Part shown: positions 6,579-9,614 of the stretch, one piece after another
How positions within the stretch are numbered: the first letter of the stretch is position 1
How the letters are laid out: every line of letters begins with the position of its first letter
NCBI GenBank assembly: GCA_003444795.1
Contig: DLWR01000052.1
Span: 1-9,614 of the forward strand
Origin: Cryomorphaceae bacterium
Lineage (GTDB): Bacteria > Bacteroidota > Bacteroidia > Flavobacteriales > Schleiferiaceae
Direction of reading: 5' to 3'
DNA: 9,614 nt
Program-made: the position numbers and the translations under genes
Notes under the pieces: model-generated
What the model saw: the letters and a program-made list of their open reading frames with translations, nothing else
Databases searched by the model: none
Told to the model about the DNA's origin: nothing

Positions 6579-7313
6579 ATGGAAGGCATGATTTACGGGG
6601 TTCACCCCGTCTTAGAAGCGCTCGAATCTGGCCAAGAGATTGACCGCATTTTTGTGATGCGCGGACGCCAAGACGCCGTCAACACCGTGCTTGAAGCGGC
6701 AAAAGCTCGGGGCATCCACGTGAAGTTCGTGCCCGTGGAAAAACTGCAGCGCCTCACAAAGAAGAATCACCAAGGGGTGATTGCCTTTTTGAGTGCGGTG
6801 AGCTTTGCGGAATTGGATCATGTAATCGGCGACTGCTATGAGCGTGGCGAAACCCCGCTCATTGTCGTTCTCGACCGCGTCACGGATGTACGAAATGTGG
6901 GCGCCATCGCTCGAAGTGCCGAATGCTGCGGGGCCCATGCACTCGTCATTCCGGAACAACAATCGGCACCCATGAACGCAGATGCCGTGAAATCCTCTGC
7001 GGGCGCTTTGCTGCGTCTCCCCATTTGCCGAGTAAAAAACTTGTCCCACGCCCTGGCGGATCTCGAGAACAGCGGTTTGTCCATAGTGGGTTGCACAGAA
7101 AAAGGGGATTCGGTACTAGCAGAAGCCGACTTTACCCTTCCCGTGGCCATTGTCATGGGCTCTGAGGAAGATGGCATTTCACCCGCCGTGTGGAAGGGTT
7201 GCCGAACGCATGCCAAAATCCCCACGGTGGGGGAACTGGGTTCACTCAATGTTTCGGTTGCCGCGGGCATGGCCCTCTACGAGGTCCTGCGCCAGCGCGG
7301 CGAGCAAGCCTAG
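6579..7313 (+). CDS. rlmB: 23S rRNA (guanosine-2'-O)-methyltransferase RlmB, SpoU/TrmH family
   Basis: A 244-residue SpoU-class (SPOUT, trefoil-knot) RNA 2'-O-ribose methyltransferase that uses S-adenosylmethionine. In E. coli the RlmB target is G2251 of 23S rRNA, in the peptidyl-transferase P-loop. The N-terminal substrate-binding domain opens with IYGVHPVLEAL (5-15) and covers about 4-79. The three SpoU motifs are all present: motif 1 LDRVTDVRNVGAIARSAE (98-115) with Asn106 and Arg112; motif 2 IVMGSEEDGIS (191-201) with Glu196; motif 3 IPTVGELGSLNVSVAAGMALYE with Ser222-Leu-Asn224, which form part of the knot and cofactor site. The N-terminal domain and length favour RlmB over the tRNA enzyme TrmH, although a TrmH-like target cannot be excluded by eye. 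The ATG directly follows the TAA of rmuC. It is the last gene of the operon, and transcription runs into a convergent spacer before valS. Confidence 0.93.
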   Translation: MEGMIYGVHPVLEALESGQEIDRIFVMRGRQDAVNTVLEAAKARGIHVKFVPVEKLQRLTKKNHQGVIAFLSAVSFAELDHVIGDCYERGETPLIVVLDRVTDVRNVGAIARSAECCGAHALVIPEQQSAPMNADAVKSSAGALLRLPICRVKNLSHALADLENSGLSIVGCTEKGDSVLAEADFTLPVAIVMGSEEDGISPAVWKGCRTHAKIPTVGELGSLNVSVAAGMALYEVLRQRGEQA

Positions 7314-7443
7314 AGGATTAAAAAGTGAAAGGGTGAAAGAGTGCGGCACGCCGTTTAGATGGATGCTGGTCGGTTTCACGGCTTTATTCAAGCCCCTATT
7401 CCGCTAGCTTCCAGGCCTTCCAGCTTCCTAGCCCTCTAGCTAT
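7314..7443. repeat. Convergent intergenic spacer with degenerate 8-bp repeats
   Basis: This 130-bp gap lies between the convergent ends of rlmB and valS and holds no gene I can support. Near the rlmB end, 7325-7343 carries 2.4 copies of an 8-bp unit (GTGAAAGG, GTGAAAGA, GTG). Near the valS end, about 7401-7447, is a pyrimidine-rich series of units ending in AG every 7-9 bases (CTTCCAG, GCCTTCCAG, CTTCCTAG, CCCTCTAG, CTATTTAG). The last unit includes the valS stop. On the minus strand these units read like CTAGGAAG and CTGGAAGG, so the purine-rich octamers point inward from both ends. Short complementary arms exist (GTGAAA at 7325 with TTTCAC at 7374-7379; GCCGT at 7350-7354 with ACGGC at 7378-7382), followed by T-rich sequence on one strand or the other. 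They are weak terminators at best. Confidence 0.5.
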
Positions 7444-9614
7444 TTAGCCCAAACGTGCCTGCAAGGCCGCCAATTTGGCTTGGCTATCGCTGACCTTCTT
7501 GCGTTCGATTTCAATGACCGCGGGAGGGGCATTGTTCACAAAGCCCGGATTGCTCAACTTCATTTCAATGGAAGCAATGAAACCAGTGTAGTAGGCGATG
7601 TCCTTTTCAATTTGGGCACGCTCTTCATCGCTCAAGGCAGATTCCTCCGCCGAGAAGACCAAGAAGTACTCCCGGGTACCCGCTAAGAGAGCCAGAGCAC
7701 CGTCGGGGACAACTGCCTTGGCGTCAGGTGCATTGACCAATTTCTCCACCACGGCAAGGCCGGAAGGGGCTTCTCCTTTGAAGCGCAGATCCATGGGCTG
7801 CTTGAAGGCGATGTTGCGTTCCTTGCGCACGTTTCGCAGGGCCACAATGAGTTCTTCCACATGGGCAAAGGCGGCGAGGTGGTCGCGATTTTCCGTGCTG
7901 GCTGTGGGCCAAGACTGAAGATTCAAGAACTCATCCGCATCCACCTGGCGCAGCACGTGCCAAACTTCTTCGGTGATGAACGGCATGTAGGGATGAAGAG
8001 CTTTCATGAGCGCCTCGAAGAAATCCAGCGTTTTGGCGAGAACCGGTGCGGCCATGGGCAAACCATAAGCGGGCTTCACCATCTCCAAGTACCAAGAACA
8101 GAAATCGTCCCAAATCAACTTGTAAAGACGCATCAAGGCATCCGAGAGTCGGTATTTCTGGAAATCATCTTCAAGCTGGGTCAATGTTTCGGACAGGACC
8201 TGATCAAACCAGGTCATCGCCCATGCCGAGGCGTCATCGACCTCTACGTCGCCGGACTCCCAGCCCTTCACAAGGCGAAGGGCATTCCACACTTTGTTGG
8301 AGAAGTTGCGGCCTTGAAGGCACAGGTCTTCATCAAAAGGCAAGTCGTTCCCGGCTGGAGAACTCATGAGCATGCCCATGCGGACCCCATCTGCCCCGTA
8401 TTGCTCAATCAAGGCCAAAGGATCGGGGGAATTGCCCAAAGATTTGGACATCTTACGGCCCTGCTTGTCGCGGACAATGCCCGTCAAATAGACCTTTTCA
8501 AAGGGCTTTTTGCCGGTGTATTCATAGCCCGCCATGGCCATGCGCGCCACCCAGAAGAAGAGAATTTCGGGGGCCGTCACGAGGTCCTGGGTCGGATAGT
8601 AGTAGTCTAGCTCTGGATTGTCTGGATAGTTGATTCCGTCAAATACAGAAATAGGCCACAGCCAGCTTGAGAACCAGGTGTCCAGGCAGTCTTCATCTTG
8701 GCGCAGATCCGTTGCTTCAAGGGCGCTGTTGCCGCTCGCTACACGCGCCTTTTCAAGGGCTTCCTCTTTGGTCAAAGCCACAACAAAGTCTTCCTCCCCT
8801 TCCCCGAAGAAATACGCGGGAATTTGGTGGCCCCACCAAAGCTGTCGCGAAATGCACCAGTCTTTGACGTTTTCCATCCAATGGCGGTACGTGTTTTTGA
8901 ATTTTTCCGGAATGAGCTGGATTTCATCGCTCATCACGGCGTCCAAGGCCGGCTTGGCCAATTCTGGCATGCGAATCCACCACTGCAGCGAGAGGCGGGG
9001 TTCCACCACGGCGCCGGTGCGCTCGGAGGTGCCGACCGTCGAGGGATAGGTTTCCACTTTGACCAAGTCGCCCCGCTCTTCCAAATAGGCAGCGGTGGCT
9101 TTTCGGGCCGTAAATCGGTCCATACCGGCCCACTCCAAGCCATGATCATTCAGGGTGCCATCTTCGTTCAACACATCGATGACATCCAGACCGTGCTTTT
9201 GGCCAATGGCAAAATCGTTCCAGTCATGTGCGGGAGTCACCTTCAAACAGCCCGTGCCAAAGTCCGGCGTCACATAGTCGTCTGTGATAATCGGAATTTC
9301 CAGACCCCCTAAAGGAACGCGCACATGCAAGCCATGCAATGACGTGTAGCGTTCGTCTTTGGGATTGATAGCAATGGCGCGGTCGGCCATGATGGTTTCT
9401 GGCCGCGAAGTAGCCACCGTCAGATAGGTTCCGGGCTTCTCGACGACCTCATACCGAACGTAGTACAACTTCGCCTGCACATCCTTGTGCAAAACCTCTT
9501 CATCGCTCAGCGACGTCTTGGCGTCTGGATCCCAATGCACCATGCGCTGGCCGCGGTAGATATGGCCTTTTTCATAGAGGTCCACAAAAACTTTTAAAAC
9601 ACTTTCACTGCGCA
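7444..9614 (-). CDS. valS: Valyl-tRNA synthetase, C-terminal part (5' end outside window)
   Basis: Class I aminoacyl-tRNA synthetase charging tRNA-Val. The reading frame stays open to the window edge (codons upstream of 9585 read ...SESVLKVFV, continuous with DLYEKGHIYRG), so the N-terminus with the HIGH motif is missing. About 723 residues are visible. In order they show: the CP1 editing region, with VATSRPETIMAD and FGTGCLKVTPAHDWNDF, which hydrolyses misacylated Thr-tRNA; KDWCISRQLWWGHQIPAYF and DEDCLDTWFSSWLWP from the catalytic domain; KMSKS (8440-8454), the ATP-binding loop; the helical anticodon-binding domain, with RLYKLIWDDFCSWYLEMVKP; and a C-terminal coiled coil of the ValRS type, with LSNPGFVNNAPPAVIEIERKK. 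Together these distinguish it from IleRS and LeuRS. There is no frameshift in the visible part. The TAA at 7446-7444 falls in the octamer-repeat spacer, and the gene converges on rlmB. Confidence 0.97.
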   Translation of the reverse strand, partial: RSESVLKVFVDLYEKGHIYRGQRMVHWDPDAKTSLSDEEVLHKDVQAKLYYVRYEVVEKPGTYLTVATSRPETIMADRAIAINPKDERYTSLHGLHVRVPLGGLEIPIITDDYVTPDFGTGCLKVTPAHDWNDFAIGQKHGLDVIDVLNEDGTLNDHGLEWAGMDRFTARKATAAYLEERGDLVKVETYPSTVGTSERTGAVVEPRLSLQWWIRMPELAKPALDAVMSDEIQLIPEKFKNTYRHWMENVKDWCISRQLWWGHQIPAYFFGEGEEDFVVALTKEEALEKARVASGNSALEATDLRQDEDCLDTWFSSWLWPISVFDGINYPDNPELDYYYPTQDLVTAPEILFFWVARMAMAGYEYTGKKPFEKVYLTGIVRDKQGRKMSKSLGNSPDPLALIEQYGADGVRMGMLMSSPAGNDLPFDEDLCLQGRNFSNKVWNALRLVKGWESGDVEVDDASAWAMTWFDQVLSETLTQLEDDFQKYRLSDALMRLYKLIWDDFCSWYLEMVKPAYGLPMAAPVLAKTLDFFEALMKALHPYMPFITEEVWHVLRQVDADEFLNLQSWPTASTENRDHLAAFAHVEELIVALRNVRKERNIAFKQPMDLRFKGEAPSGLAVVEKLVNAPDAKAVVPDGALALLAGTREYFLVFSAEESALSDEERAQIEKDIAYYTGFIASIEMKLSNPGFVNNAPPAVIEIERKKVSDSQAKLAALQARLG

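Noticed and set aside
7325..7388. A standard rho-independent terminator between rlmB and valS
   Set aside because: The available arms (GTGAAA/TTTCAC and GCCGT/ACGGC) are 5-6 bp with loops of 20 nt or more and overlap each other, so no convincing hairpin plus T-tract can be claimed.
7861..8610. A 249-codon plus-strand open frame opposite valS
   Set aside because: It lies wholly antisense to clearly conserved ValRS sequence including KMSKS, its translation has no recognisable motif, and antisense open frames of this length are common opposite G+C-rich third positions.
1..9614. A mobile element, CRISPR array, tRNA, riboswitch or defence system
   Set aside because: Every stretch over 130 bp is accounted for by a conserved gene. 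No transposase, integrase, regularly spaced direct repeats or cloverleaf-like sequence was seen by eye.

Overview
The window reads as a compact stretch of chromosome from a Bacteroidota bacterium with moderate G+C (about half by eye), most likely a Flavobacteriia-like lineage. Three things point there: a secreted protein with a C-terminal type IX secretion (T9SS) sorting domain, a lipoyl synthase and a valyl-tRNA synthetase of the form I associate with this phylum, and -7-like promoter elements of the TAnnTTTG type in place of obvious sigma-70 boxes. The genus cannot be named from this sequence.

Layout. Positions 1-30 hold a perfect palindromic terminator. Positions 50-3193 (minus) encode a large exported Asp-box beta-propeller protein with a T9SS sorting domain. 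Upstream of it on the same strand, in transcription order, lie a 43-residue lipoprotein (4587-4456), a YtxJ/BrxC-type monothiol bacilliredoxin (4455-4099) and lipoyl synthase LipA (4092-3220). Lipoprotein and ytxJ abut (TAA directly followed by ATG), ytxJ and lipA are 6 nt apart, and the secreted protein follows lipA by only 26-44 nt. The four genes could therefore be one transcript ending at the 1-30 terminator. A divergent 36-bp gap (4588-4623) separates this block from a plus-strand operon ung-rmuC-rlmB (4624-7313), whose junctions are ATGA (ung/rmuC, 4-nt overlap) and TAAATG (rmuC/rlmB). A convergent 130-bp intergenic region (7314-7443) with degenerate 8-bp repeats separates rlmB from valS, which lies on the minus strand and runs out of the window at 9614.

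How the genes work together. The plus operon joins DNA upkeep (uracil excision by Ung, and RmuC, a membrane-anchored nuclease-like protein) with 23S rRNA 2'-O-methylation (RlmB). The minus cluster joins thiol redox (YtxJ) with lipoic acid synthesis by an Fe-S radical SAM enzyme (LipA); a functional link between them is plausible but inferred. The large T9SS protein is probably displayed on or released from the cell surface, with unknown ligand or substrate.

I see no mobile element, CRISPR array, tRNA, rRNA or defence system. Most of the window is conserved core genome. The less ordinary parts are the tiny lipoprotein translationally linked to ytxJ, the octamer-repeat convergent spacer, and the propeller protein with an inserted non-Asp-box segment.
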